Shown here: in pieces, positions 43,136 to 51,882 of the stretch
Numbering within the stretch: position 1 is the first letter of the stretch
How the letters are laid out: each line of letters begins with the position of its first letter
Source: Proteobacteria bacterium UBA7415
GTDB taxonomy: Bacteria > Pseudomonadota > Gammaproteobacteria > Arenicellales > Arenicellaceae
DNA length: 64,000 nucleotides
Assembly: GCA_002470515.1 (NCBI GenBank)
Contig: DKML01000031.1
Span: 186,001 to 250,000, forward strand
Reading direction: 5' to 3'
Made by a program: the position numbers and the translations under genes
Notes under the pieces: generated by a model
Told to the model about the DNA's origin: nothing
The model's database searches: none
Seen by the model: the letters and a program-made list of their open reading frames with translations, nothing else

Positions 43136-44095
43136 ATGCGCATAAATCAACTTCAATTGGTCACGATTGTGGTCTTACCGCAAAGCTCAATGATGAGCTT
43201 AGCCGCCGTAATTGACCCATTACGTGCGGCCAATCGACTGGCAAGACAGCCCATGTTCGAATGGCGTATTAAGTCGTTTAATGGAGAACCAATCCGCTTA
43301 ACCAGTGGTATTGATATTGCCGTTAGTGGAGAGCTGTCTAAACAAGACTCAGGTGACGCACTGATTGTCGTTGCAGGTTTCGAGCATGATCAATGGGCTG
43401 GCAAGAAACACATGATGACCCTAAGAGAAGCCGCACGGCGCCACAACTTAAACATGGGAGTCGAAGCAGGAACATGGCTACTCGCCAAATCCGGCACAAT
43501 TAGTGATCACCGAGTAACCACCCACTGGGAAGACCTAGAACTCTTAGCATCCAGCTACTCGGGTTTAAACGTGCGGCACGATCGCTACACCATTGATCGA
43601 AACATCTGGACCTGTGGAGGTGCTTCCCCCGCACTGGATATGATGTTGCAATATATTCGAACTTCTACCCACCGGTCACTTGCTTTAGAAGTAGCCAACG
43701 TATTTGTCTATGACGACTCTCACCCTGCAAGCGACACACAAGCGATGAGCGCGACTAGCAGGCTAAAGCATCTTGAGTCTCGTGTGGCGCAAGCCGTTAA
43801 ATTTATGGAAGAAAACTTGGATGACCCCGTTAGTATTCGCTCCCTTAATTCGACGATTGGCGTCTCTTCTAAAACCCTAGAACAACTGTTCAAGTTGCAC
43901 TTAGACTCAACACCCAAGGCGTTCTATTTACGACTGCGCTTACAAGCGGCTCGCCGATTGGTATTAGACAGCCAACTAAAACTCACTGAAATTGCAGTAC
44001 GCAGCGGGTTCAATAGCCAAACACACTTCACACGTAGCTTTAAACGGCATTTTGGAGTCGCTCCAAGAATACTCCGCAGTAACGCGAGGGCGTGA
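43136..44095 (+). CDS. cdhR: GlxA/AraC-family regulator, CdhR-like
   Basis: 319 residues with an N-terminal DJ-1/PfpI-like domain (1-180) and a C-terminal AraC DNA-binding domain (about 215-315: VSIRSLNSTIGVSSKTLEQLFKLHL, then SGFNSQTHFTRSFKRHFG). The elbow cysteine of the amidase fold is replaced by Glu110 in GVEAGTW, so only ligand binding is expected. Pseudomonas CdhR is the carnitine-responsive activator of cdhCAB; the divergent location from cdhC supports the same role here. Confidence 0.82.
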   Translation: MRINQLQLVTIVVLPQSSMMSLAAVIDPLRAANRLARQPMFEWRIKSFNGEPIRLTSGIDIAVSGELSKQDSGDALIVVAGFEHDQWAGKKHMMTLREAARRHNLNMGVEAGTWLLAKSGTISDHRVTTHWEDLELLASSYSGLNVRHDRYTIDRNIWTCGGASPALDMMLQYIRTSTHRSLALEVANVFVYDDSHPASDTQAMSATSRLKHLESRVAQAVKFMEENLDDPVSIRSLNSTIGVSSKTLEQLFKLHLDSTPKAFYLRLRLQAARRLVLDSQLKLTEIAVRSGFNSQTHFTRSFKRHFGVAPRILRSNARA

Positions 44096-44167
44096 CGCTA
44101 GGCGCAAAAGTGATATGCTTTTGGAGTAGGTTAAATATTAACTTCTTGCCGACTATCAATAGCCAAT

Positions 44168-45271
44168 ATGAACATCCAATCTGTTGACCAACACGCACAC
44201 TCATTCATGCTTTCTTGGGAAGACGGCACTCAGCAGGAACTTCCGTTTGTATGGTTGCGAGACAATGACCCTAGCGAATTACACCCAGACACCAAAGAAA
44301 GAACATTTGATCTAGCTTCTGTTCCTCTTGATATACAGCCACGTAGTTATTCTATTGAAGCTAATGCACTCAAGATGCGCTGGCCTGAGCGGAACAACGA
44401 TTCGATCTACACCAGTGAATGGTTAAATGAGCATCGCTTAGGTAGACCTGCCGAAGACCCTGCCAAACTAGAACAACAGAGTTGGTTCCCTAGTGACATG
44501 CAAACCATGTATCGTTTTGACGCCAAAGACAGCGAAAACAAAAAAGGGCTCCTGAAGGTCTTAACTGCGATGAAACGTTATGGTCTAGTCCTTATTGATA
44601 ATCTCCAGGATGACCCGCAGGCTGGAGAACGTTTTGGAGATCTAATCGGGTTTAAGCGCGAGAGTAATTTTGGCGTCATATTTGACGTAATCAGCAAGCC
44701 TGATCCAAACAATCTAGCCTATACATCTATCGCCTTACCTCTCCATACCGATTTACCCAATCAAGAGTTGGTGCCCGGTTTTCAGTTCTTGCATTGTTAT
44801 AAGAACAACACAATAGGTGGAGCATCAGTTTTGGCGGATGGTCTAGCTATTGTTGAGGAATTTAAACGAGATTTTCCTGAACACTTTGCTCTGCTTAGCG
44901 AACTTGATGTGCCGTTTCGGTTTCATGACGAAACCTGCGATATCCGGCGCAAACGACCCATTATCGATATTGATGCCGATGGCAACCTTCGAAATTTTAC
45001 GTTCAATGGCCATATCGCCGACGTTGCGTGCCTGCCTGCAGACAAAATTTATGACTTTTATGCCGCCTACCATACGCTGATGAAACGCATTCGTAGCGAC
45101 GACTACTCGATTCGTTACACGCTGCAGCCTGGCGAAATGGTGATCTTTGATAACCGACGTGTTATGCACGGACGCGACAGCTTTGACCCTACAGCGGGCG
45201 ACCGACACCTACGTGGCTACTATATTGACCACAACGAAGTAGACAGTCGGCTTAGAGTTTTAGCTAGATAA
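44168..45271 (+). CDS. bbox: Gamma-butyrobetaine dioxygenase
   Basis: 367 residues of the TauD/BBOX family, which hydroxylates gamma-butyrobetaine to L-carnitine with Fe(II), 2-oxoglutarate and oxygen. Iron ligands are His193 and Asp195 (HTDLPNQE) and His334 (NRRVMHGRDS), with Arg346/Arg349 nearby for 2-oxoglutarate. PGFQFLHCYKNNTIGGAS and the EVDSRLRVL end match BBOX strongly. The N-terminal DUF971-like domain lacks the zinc-binding cysteines and histidine known from human BBOX1 (the loop reads RDNDPSELHP). It lies 72 bp after cdhR on the same strand. Confidence 0.9.
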   Translation: MNIQSVDQHAHSFMLSWEDGTQQELPFVWLRDNDPSELHPDTKERTFDLASVPLDIQPRSYSIEANALKMRWPERNNDSIYTSEWLNEHRLGRPAEDPAKLEQQSWFPSDMQTMYRFDAKDSENKKGLLKVLTAMKRYGLVLIDNLQDDPQAGERFGDLIGFKRESNFGVIFDVISKPDPNNLAYTSIALPLHTDLPNQELVPGFQFLHCYKNNTIGGASVLADGLAIVEEFKRDFPEHFALLSELDVPFRFHDETCDIRRKRPIIDIDADGNLRNFTFNGHIADVACLPADKIYDFYAAYHTLMKRIRSDDYSIRYTLQPGEMVIFDNRRVMHGRDSFDPTAGDRHLRGYYIDHNEVDSRLRVLAR

Positions 45272-45280
45272 CCTCGCGCC

Positions 45281-45303
45281 GACTCCTTCAACTGAGCGGA
45301 GTC
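45281..45303 (+). terminator. Weak hairpin after the butyrobetaine dioxygenase gene
   Basis: GACTCC (45281-45286) pairs with GGAGTC (45298-45303) and is followed by a pyrimidine-rich TCTCTTCCC. It may only partly stop transcription before the BCCT gene. Confidence 0.4.
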
Positions 45304-45393
45304 TCTCTTCCCAAAAAGGCGGCCAAACCATGATTTCCTAATTCCTGTTAATATGTTGGCTTAATTGCATTCTAATACCAACCAAGGAACAGT

Positions 45394-47001
45394 ATGGATT
45401 TTAAAGACGCCAGTCGCTTAATAGACAAAACCACCTTTTTCTCGTCGCTCTTTCTACTCTTAGGCGTGACCATACCTTTGCTTATCCGGCCAGAAGCAGG
45501 CGGCGTCATCGTTAACCAAATCCGCCGTTTTCTTACTGACGTTTTAGGAACTTGGTATCTTGCGCTTGGTCTTGGCGCATTCATCTTCATGGTTTACATA
45601 GTCTTTAGTGACTTTGGCAAAATTAAGCTGGGCGAGCCTGACGAGAAACCTGAGTTTGGCGACTTCGCTTGGATCTCAATGTTATTTTGCGCCGGAATTG
45701 GCGCGAGCATTGTGTATTGGGGCCCTATCGAATGGGCTTTCTATTATCAGTCACCGCCCTTTATGATCGAACCAGAGTCGGTCGAAGCTATGCGTTGGGC
45801 TTCCACTTACGGCATGTACCATTGGGGGCCCGTCGCTTGGTCAATTTACTTAATTCCTGCTGTGCCGATTGCGTACTTTTATCACGTTAGAAAGAAACAT
45901 GTATTAAAGCTGTCGCGCGCGGTAGCACCTGTTATTGGAACTACTGCCGCTCGCGGATGGCCTGGCAAGATTATTGATGTGCTGTTTATCTTTGGCATGT
46001 TGGGTGGCGGCGCGACCTCATTGGGTCTTGCAGCACCTTTAATTAATGAAGGTCTGTTCCGCCTGTTTGAAGTGCCTAGGGGCATCTGGCCGCAGATCTT
46101 AATTCTATTAGTCTGCACAGCAATCTTTGGAGCCAGCGCATACTCCGGCTTAAAGAAAGGGATTCAACGCTTATCCACTCTCAATGTCGCCATTGCGTTA
46201 GGCTTACTGGTTTATGTATTCCTTGTAGGCCCCACCACCTTCATTACCGAAAGCTCTTTTGAAGCCGTCGGCCGCTTGGCATCAAACTTCATTCAAATGT
46301 CCACATGGCTCGAGCCGTTTGGAGGCATGAACGGTTACGAAGATACAAGCTTCCCCGCTGACTGGACTATTTTTTACTGGGCTTGGTGGCTTGCATTCGC
46401 GCCAACGGTTGGTATTTTCATCGCTCGAATATCTAAGGGCCGTACCATAGCTAATATGGTTGGCGGCTCGTTAGTTTGGGGCTCATTAGGTTGCGCATTG
46501 TTCTTTATGATCTTAGGCAACTTTGGTAGCTTTTTACAATTGTCTGGCCAGCTAGATGTGATATCCATACTCAACAACGATTCTGCAGAAGCCGCTATTT
46601 TCTCCATCCTAAATGAACTGCCATTTGGCTGGATAGTGACGGCTGTATTTACGTTTCTTGCACTGATTTTCTTGGCGACCACGTTTGACTCTATTTCCTA
46701 CATTCTGGCATCTGCTGTTCAAACCCACGTTGATGACGAACCAATGCGCTGGAACCGTTTATTCTGGGCGGCTATGCTCAGCCTAATGCCGGTATCGCTG
46801 ATGTTCTTAGGCGGGTTAAACACGGTACAAACAGCAAGTATCGTTGGAGGCGCACCTCTGTTGATCATCGCAGTGCTGCTGTGCTGGTCTATATTAATTG
46901 TGGCGCGACGAGACCTACACAAACACTCGACATTTGAACCAAGCCAGATCAACATTGACGTCCCTAAAGAAAATATCGATCCCTGGAACAAAGAGGATTA
47001 A
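45394..47001 (+). CDS. BCCT-family betaine/carnitine transporter
   Basis: 535 residues with about 12 membrane segments. Family signatures are the GIGASIVYWGPIEWAFYYQ region of TM3, TYGMYHWGP, the aromatic substrate segment FYWAWWLAFAPTVGIFIARISKGR, and TTFDSISYILAS. These are the quaternary-amine transporters (CaiT, BetP, DddT). Location after the dioxygenase and opposite the carnitine operon supports carnitine or gamma-butyrobetaine as substrate. Whether it is sodium-coupled or an exchanger cannot be settled by eye. The short C-terminus lacks a BetP-like osmosensing tail. Confidence 0.9.
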   Translation: MDFKDASRLIDKTTFFSSLFLLLGVTIPLLIRPEAGGVIVNQIRRFLTDVLGTWYLALGLGAFIFMVYIVFSDFGKIKLGEPDEKPEFGDFAWISMLFCAGIGASIVYWGPIEWAFYYQSPPFMIEPESVEAMRWASTYGMYHWGPVAWSIYLIPAVPIAYFYHVRKKHVLKLSRAVAPVIGTTAARGWPGKIIDVLFIFGMLGGGATSLGLAAPLINEGLFRLFEVPRGIWPQILILLVCTAIFGASAYSGLKKGIQRLSTLNVAIALGLLVYVFLVGPTTFITESSFEAVGRLASNFIQMSTWLEPFGGMNGYEDTSFPADWTIFYWAWWLAFAPTVGIFIARISKGRTIANMVGGSLVWGSLGCALFFMILGNFGSFLQLSGQLDVISILNNDSAEAAIFSILNELPFGWIVTAVFTFLALIFLATTFDSISYILASAVQTHVDDEPMRWNRLFWAAMLSLMPVSLMFLGGLNTVQTASIVGGAPLLIIAVLLCWSILIVARRDLHKHSTFEPSQINIDVPKENIDPWNKED

Positions 47002-47013
47002 CGTTAATCCTCT
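46992..47013. terminator. 22-bp perfect palindrome containing both convergent stop codons
   Basis: The symmetric sequence is centred between 47002 and 47003. It includes the TAA of the BCCT gene (46999-47001) and the TAA of the MarR gene (47006-47004). Both proteins therefore end in Glu-Asp. A short T-run follows at 47019-47022. It probably acts as a shared hairpin terminator. Confidence 0.6.
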
Positions 47014-47510
47014 AGCTCTTTTGATTCAATCGACCCAGATACTTTTTTGATCAATCGATGAAAAGTGTTCCGCTCGCTGTTAGACAGACAAGCGAAAAGT
47101 TCTTGCTCGTACGCTTTCGATAGCGGTACCACTTGGCGGTATATGTCCTGCCCTGTTCGTGATAAACGTAAGCAATGCTTGCGTGCGTCCTGCGCGTCGG
47201 TTTCTCGACGCACTAGGTTTCGAGCGAGCAAGCGTTTAATTGCTCGACTGATCAGAGATTTTTCTACTTGAGTTCGCTGCGAGACAGTGTCGGCTGATAC
47301 GCCTGCCACATCGGGTGACCCGACACCCATGGTTTCACCCAATACAGCCATTATCCGCCACTCTGTTACCGTGAGAGCGAACTTGTCTTGATAGGCTGTC
47401 GCAATAGTAGAACTAACGCGGTTGGATAATATGGATAGCTGGTAGGGTAAAAAGTCTTCCAGCGACAGAATATTATCGATGTGATTTGCTGTTTTTTTCG
47501 GCTCGCGCAT
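47004..47510 (-). CDS. MarR-family regulator of tyrosine catabolism (inferred)
   Basis: 168 residues with a MarR winged helix (TEWRIMAVLGE, then KSLISRAIKRLLARNLVRRETDAQDARKHCLRLSRTGQDIY). An inserted GVGSPDVAGVSADTVSQ segment extends the usual helix 2-3 region. It is divergent from hpd with 104 bp between the ATGs. That gap holds two inverted repeats, so it should repress or control hpd and fahA. The ligand, possibly homogentisate or an upstream keto acid, is unknown. Confidence 0.88.
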   Translation of the reverse strand: MREPKKTANHIDNILSLEDFLPYQLSILSNRVSSTIATAYQDKFALTVTEWRIMAVLGETMGVGSPDVAGVSADTVSQRTQVEKSLISRAIKRLLARNLVRRETDAQDARKHCLRLSRTGQDIYRQVVPLSKAYEQELFACLSNSERNTFHRLIKKVSGSIESKELED

Positions 47511-47519
47511 GATTGCAAT

Positions 47520-47556
47520 TAGTTGCTATTACAACTATTATTGTTGCAGATGCAAC
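47520..47556. promoter_or_regulatory. Two inverted repeats, candidate MarR operator of hpd
   Basis: TAGTTG-N6-CAACTA (47520-47537) and GTTGCA-GA-TGCAAC (47543-47556) share the GTTG/CAAC half-site. They lie just upstream of the MarR start and about 60-95 bp before hpd. Size and symmetry suit a MarR dimer. Confidence 0.65.
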
Positions 47557-47614
47557 TAGTTTACTCGCTAAGACCCCGCTCTGGCGAGCGTTTGACCAAA
47601 TTAATGGAGATAAT

Positions 47615-48694
47615 ATGACTGATTTATTTGAGAACCCGATGGGTTTGTGCGGTTTTGAATTTGTAGAATTTGCTGCTAAGGAACCTGGCATTCTTGAGCC
47701 TGTGTTTGAGATGGCGGGCTTTACGCACGTTGCATCGCATCGCACTAAGCAAGTTGAACTTTATCGCCAAGGGCAGATCAACTTAATCATCAATTACGAG
47801 CCCAACAGCTACGCCTATTACTTTGCCGAAGAGCACGGCCCTTCTGCATGTGGTTTGGCATTTAGAGTTAAAGACTCACGCGCAGCCTATAAGCGAGCGC
47901 TTTCGTTAGGTGCACAACCCATTGACATTCCGGTGGGCCCTATGGAACTCCGCTTACCTGCTATTAAAGGTATCGGTGGCGCACCTCTTTACTTGATTGA
48001 CCGTTATGAAGACGGATCATCAATCTATGACATCGACTTTATCTTCAAAGAAGGCGCAGACTATCGTCCAGAAGGTTGTGGGTTTGAGCTGATCGATCAC
48101 CTTACGCATAACGTCTACCGTGGACGCATGGACTACTGGGCTGACTTTTACGAGACCCTGTTCAACTTTCGCGAAATTCGTTACTTTGATATTAAAGGCG
48201 AGTACACCGGCCTCAAGTCAAAAGCACTCACTGCGCCAGATGGCAAGATTCGGATCCCATTGAACGAAGAAGCCTCAAAAGAAACAGGCCAGATCGAAGA
48301 ATTCTTAATGAAGTACAACGGCGAAGGCATTCAACACATTGCTTTTTCGTGTGACGATTTACTGGGCTGCTACGATCGCTTGAAAGCGCGCGGCATGAAA
48401 TTTATGAGTGCACCGCCAGAAACCTACTATCGCATGCTAGATGATCGCCTCCCTGGTCATGGCGAGCCTATTGAAGAACTGCAAACGCGTGGTATTTTAT
48501 TAGACGGTACTACCGAAAACGATGATCCTCGCCTGTTGCTACAGATCTTTTCTGATACCTTAATCGGCCCAGTGTTCTTTGAATTTATTCAACGTAAAGC
48601 TGATGATGGTTTTGGCGAAGGTAACTTCAAAGCACTGTTTGAATCTATCGAGCGCGACCAAGTTGAACGTGGTGTTATCTCTGGCAAGAAATAG
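47615..48694 (+). CDS. hpd: 4-hydroxyphenylpyruvate dioxygenase
   Basis: 359 residues, the usual bacterial length, made of two VOC halves. Iron ligands are His162 (IDHLTHNV), His241 (IQHIAFSC) and Glu323 (FFEFIQRK), one residue off the Pseudomonas numbering. It turns 4-hydroxyphenylpyruvate into homogentisate. The ATG at 47615 with GGAGA just before it is chosen; the reading frame extends 34 codons upstream only through the operator region. It is the first gene of the tyrosine cluster. Confidence 0.96.
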   Translation: MTDLFENPMGLCGFEFVEFAAKEPGILEPVFEMAGFTHVASHRTKQVELYRQGQINLIINYEPNSYAYYFAEEHGPSACGLAFRVKDSRAAYKRALSLGAQPIDIPVGPMELRLPAIKGIGGAPLYLIDRYEDGSSIYDIDFIFKEGADYRPEGCGFELIDHLTHNVYRGRMDYWADFYETLFNFREIRYFDIKGEYTGLKSKALTAPDGKIRIPLNEEASKETGQIEEFLMKYNGEGIQHIAFSCDDLLGCYDRLKARGMKFMSAPPETYYRMLDDRLPGHGEPIEELQTRGILLDGTTENDDPRLLLQIFSDTLIGPVFFEFIQRKADDGFGEGNFKALFESIERDQVERGVISGKK

Positions 48695-48753
48695 CCTTAG
48701 AATAATCACGCAAACCTAAGTACCACAATCCAAAGACTAATATAGGAAAGGCC

Positions 48754-50070
48754 ATGAGCTACTCTTTAAATTCTACTCACGACCCAAAAGCTCGCTCTTG
48801 GGTGACTAGCGCTAACGAAGAAACGAGTGAGTTTCCGATTCAGAACCTACCGTTTGGCGTATTCCAAACTAAAGGTAAGAGCGATGGCTTTAGAATTGGA
48901 GTAGCTATTGGTGACTCTATTGTGGATATGCCTAAAGCGCTAGCGAGTGGAGCACTCGAAGGATTAAGCAATGACGCAAAACTTGCCTTAGGCGCATCAA
49001 GCCTAAATGCGTTCATGGCGCTAGGCAAGCAAAACTGGAGCCAGGTACGCGCTTCGTTGTTTGCGGCTCTGAGCGAAGATTCAGGTGCCCAGAACGTTCT
49101 TAGCGATTGCTTGGTAACACTTAGCGACGCTGAGTATGCCGTGCCCGCTCAAATCGGCGACTACACTGATTTCTATACGTCGATCCATCACGCAACCAAT
49201 GTCGGCAAGCTGTTTAGACCCGACAACCCGTTGCTGCCTAACTATCAGTGGATCCCAATTGGTTACCACGGCCGAAGCTCATCTATTGAAGTTTCTGGTC
49301 ACAGTTTTCACAGACCAAAAGGACAATTAAAGCCACCAACAGCCGACACGCCAACTCTTGAGCCATGCAAACGTCTGGATTATGAGCTCGAGGTCGGTAT
49401 TTATATTGGCACAGGTAATGAACTCGGGTCGGCCATCGAATTAGACAATGCAGAAGATCACGTATTTGGGCTATGTCTTTTTAACGATTGGTCGGCGCGG
49501 GACATTCAAGCGTGGGAATACCAGCCATTAGGTCCGTTTTTATCTAAGAGCTTTGCGTCTACCGTGTCGCCTTGGATTGTAAGCATGGAAGCACTTGCAC
49601 CGTTCCGCCAAGCTTGGCAGCGAGATGTAGCCGATCCACAGCCACTGGCTTATTTAGACTCTGACTCTATGCGCGAATCTGGCGCCGTGGATATGAAGCT
49701 TGAAATCCTGATTCAAACGACTGCAATGCGCGAACAAGGTGTTGCGGCTGAAAGTGTAGCCAAGAGCAACTTCAATCATTCTTACTGGAACATTGCACAA
49801 ATGGTCGCTCATCACAGCGTTAACGGCTGCAATTTACGTCCTGGTGACTTATTTGGTAGCGGAACATTGTCTGGCCCTTCGGCTGACAGTGTTGGTGCAT
49901 TACTTGAAGCGACTCAGGGCGGCAAGAACCCAATTACTCTAAGCAATGGCGAACAACGTACATTCTTAGAAGACGGCGACACCGTGGTTCTGCGAGGTTA
50001 TTGCGATAACTCAAACGCACGTCGAATTGGTTTTGGCGAAGCACTCGCAAGCATCTTACCTGCGATTTAG
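48754..50070 (+). CDS. fahA: Fumarylacetoacetase
   Basis: 438 residues, full length. An N-terminal SH3-like part (25-130) is followed by the hydrolase core with metal and active-site segments DYTDFYTSIHHATNVG, YELEVGIYIGTGN, LFNDWSARDIQAWEYQPLGPF and GDLFGSGTLSGP. It cleaves fumarylacetoacetate to fumarate and acetoacetate, the last step of tyrosine catabolism. It follows hpd by 59 bp, where many genomes have hmgA. Confidence 0.96.
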   Translation: MSYSLNSTHDPKARSWVTSANEETSEFPIQNLPFGVFQTKGKSDGFRIGVAIGDSIVDMPKALASGALEGLSNDAKLALGASSLNAFMALGKQNWSQVRASLFAALSEDSGAQNVLSDCLVTLSDAEYAVPAQIGDYTDFYTSIHHATNVGKLFRPDNPLLPNYQWIPIGYHGRSSSIEVSGHSFHRPKGQLKPPTADTPTLEPCKRLDYELEVGIYIGTGNELGSAIELDNAEDHVFGLCLFNDWSARDIQAWEYQPLGPFLSKSFASTVSPWIVSMEALAPFRQAWQRDVADPQPLAYLDSDSMRESGAVDMKLEILIQTTAMREQGVAAESVAKSNFNHSYWNIAQMVAHHSVNGCNLRPGDLFGSGTLSGPSADSVGALLEATQGGKNPITLSNGEQRTFLEDGDTVVLRGYCDNSNARRIGFGEALASILPAI

Positions 50071-50111
50071 AACAGTCATTTAGAAGAGTCAGTTAAAACA
50101 AGAGGCCTTAT

Positions 50112-50660
50112 ATGAAAGTTGAACACATCCACCACGTTGCGTACCGTTGCAAAGACGCTAAAGAGACCGTTGAATGGTATGTAAAAAATCTAAACATGGA
50201 TTTCGTACTGGCTATTGCTGAAGACGAGGTGCCCTCGACCAAACAGCCTGATCCCTACATGCACGTATTTTTGGATGCCGGGCAAGAAAACGTATTAGCG
50301 TTCTTCGAATTGCCTACGCAACCGGAAATGGGTCGAGACCCAAACACACCAGAATGGGTGCAACATATTGCCTTTAAAGTAAAAGACCGCGAAACGCTCT
50401 TAGCCTTCAGAGAACAACTTGAAGGAAACGGAGTCGACGTGCTCGGCGTTACGGACCATAGTTTGTTCCACTCAATCTATTTCTTTGATCCAAACGGTCA
50501 CCGTGTTGAATTAGCCTGTCCCGATGCAGAAGAAGAAGCCAAGCTAAAACGGTTGGACGCGGTTAAATGGGAAATGCTGGAAGAATGGTCAAGGACCAAA
50601 AAAGCGCCACGGCACGCCGATTGGATGCACGCCAAAGAATTTGGCAAAGAAGGCGCGTAA
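50112..50660 (+). CDS. VOC family protein in the tyrosine cluster
   Basis: 182 residues. A two-module VOC fold is visible: IHHVAYRCKDAKETVEWYVKNL at the start, VQHIAFKVKDRETLLAFREQL in the middle and FFDPNGHRVELACP with a metal-ligand-type Glu. Potential ligands are His8, a central His and the late Glu. A basic C-terminal helix follows. It sits 41 bp after fahA and 45 bp before maiA, so it is part of the operon. Its reaction is unknown; a glyoxalase-like, isomerase or ring-cleavage role are options. Confidence 0.8.
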   Translation: MKVEHIHHVAYRCKDAKETVEWYVKNLNMDFVLAIAEDEVPSTKQPDPYMHVFLDAGQENVLAFFELPTQPEMGRDPNTPEWVQHIAFKVKDRETLLAFREQLEGNGVDVLGVTDHSLFHSIYFFDPNGHRVELACPDAEEEAKLKRLDAVKWEMLEEWSRTKKAPRHADWMHAKEFGKEGA

Positions 50661-50705
50661 ACACTCATGCTGTGAGCACTAACAAGATCTAAGGAGAAAG
50701 GCCGC

Positions 50706-51350
50706 GTGAAACTATTTACTTATTTTAGAAGCACTGCAGCCTATCGAGTGCGAATAGCCCTTAACCTTAAGGGCTTACCTGCAGAGCTGCTGCCGGTTAA
50801 TCTTGTTGAGAAAAAGCACACAGAAGCGGCCTACACGGATCTTAATCCACAAGGATTAGTGCCAGCGTTAATGCTTGAGAGTGGCGAGGTAATGAATCAG
50901 TCGATGTCCATTCTCGAATACCTTGACGAACAATACCCCCTCCCACCACTACTGCCCACTGGCCCGCTAGAGCGCGCCGAAGTGCGTAGTTTTGCCTATG
51001 AGATTGCCTGCGACATGCACCCTCTTAATAACTTGCGTGTACTCAAATATTTAGAAAATGATTTAGGGGTTGGTGCCCAAGACAAGCAAACATGGTACGA
51101 ACATTGGATAGCGACAGGCTTTACCGCATTGGAGCAACGCCTAGAATTACGCAAGCCTCCACAACAAGGATCATTTTGTTTTGGGAATACAGCGACAATT
51201 GCCGACTGCCTTCTAATACCTCAGGTCTACAACGCATTGCGTTTTAACTGTGACATGCAGCCCTACCCGCTCATTAATGCCATTAACGAGCACTGTTTGA
51301 GCCTTAATGCCTTCGAGGCGGCTCGACCCGAAAACCAAGCCGATGCATAA
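50706..51350 (+). CDS. maiA: Maleylacetoacetate isomerase (zeta-class glutathione transferase)
   Basis: 214 residues with a GTG start preceded by AAGGAGAAAG. The GST fold is typical of the zeta class: YFRSTAAYRVRIALNLKG with the active serines at the start, NPQGLVPAL, and QSMSILEYLDE for glutathione binding. It converts maleylacetoacetate to fumarylacetoacetate using glutathione. It is the last gene of hpd-fahA-VOC-maiA. Confidence 0.94.
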   Translation: MKLFTYFRSTAAYRVRIALNLKGLPAELLPVNLVEKKHTEAAYTDLNPQGLVPALMLESGEVMNQSMSILEYLDEQYPLPPLLPTGPLERAEVRSFAYEIACDMHPLNNLRVLKYLENDLGVGAQDKQTWYEHWIATGFTALEQRLELRKPPQQGSFCFGNTATIADCLLIPQVYNALRFNCDMQPYPLINAINEHCLSLNAFEAARPENQADA

Positions 51351-51462
51351 TGGTTAGGCTTACCGTACGGTGAGCCACTAGTAGCTTCAGCAACACTCTG
51401 AATACGAAAACAGCACCTAAATTGGTTTCTCCACGTTAGAACTAGGTCACACACGACACATT

Positions 51463-51789
51463 ATGCAAAAGTTTGGTCTAAGAACACATAGAACCGCCGT
51501 TTATGGGCTCGCTGAACTTGAAATCAGAAAAGAGCAAGCGAGTGCTCTAGGTAGAGCCGGACGAAAACTACGGTTGTCTTTAGAAGACTTCGCAAAGACT
51601 GTTCCTGAGCAACTAAGTGCAGAACAAAAGCAGGCCTTGCTGCAAAGCATCTCCGACAATGTCTGGCAGTTAGTGCTACAACGTGAATTTTTAGGTTTTA
51701 TAGAAGGGAATCTTGAATGGGTTCAGCAACACTACGCTATTCCTCCACAAGCTATCAGCGCGCTGGGTGGCACGCCTTCGGTCATCTAA
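51463..51789 (+). CDS. Small protein, DUF6665-like
   Basis: 108 residues, helical and soluble. ASALGRAGRKLRLSLEDF near residue 27 and a WQLVLQREFLGF segment near 64 resemble small proteobacterial proteins annotated as DUF6665; the assignment is from memory and tentative. No catalytic motif is seen. It stands alone between maiA and the aspartoacylase-like gene. Confidence 0.6.
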   Translation: MQKFGLRTHRTAVYGLAELEIRKEQASALGRAGRKLRLSLEDFAKTVPEQLSAEQKQALLQSISDNVWQLVLQREFLGFIEGNLEWVQQHYAIPPQAISALGGTPSVI

Positions 51790-51882
51790 TTACTCAATTA
51801 GCCATTTACTAGAAAGCATGTGAAGGTTTGTAACTATCTTCGCATACAATGGCGGATCATTCGAATATTCTAGGGGAACCAA

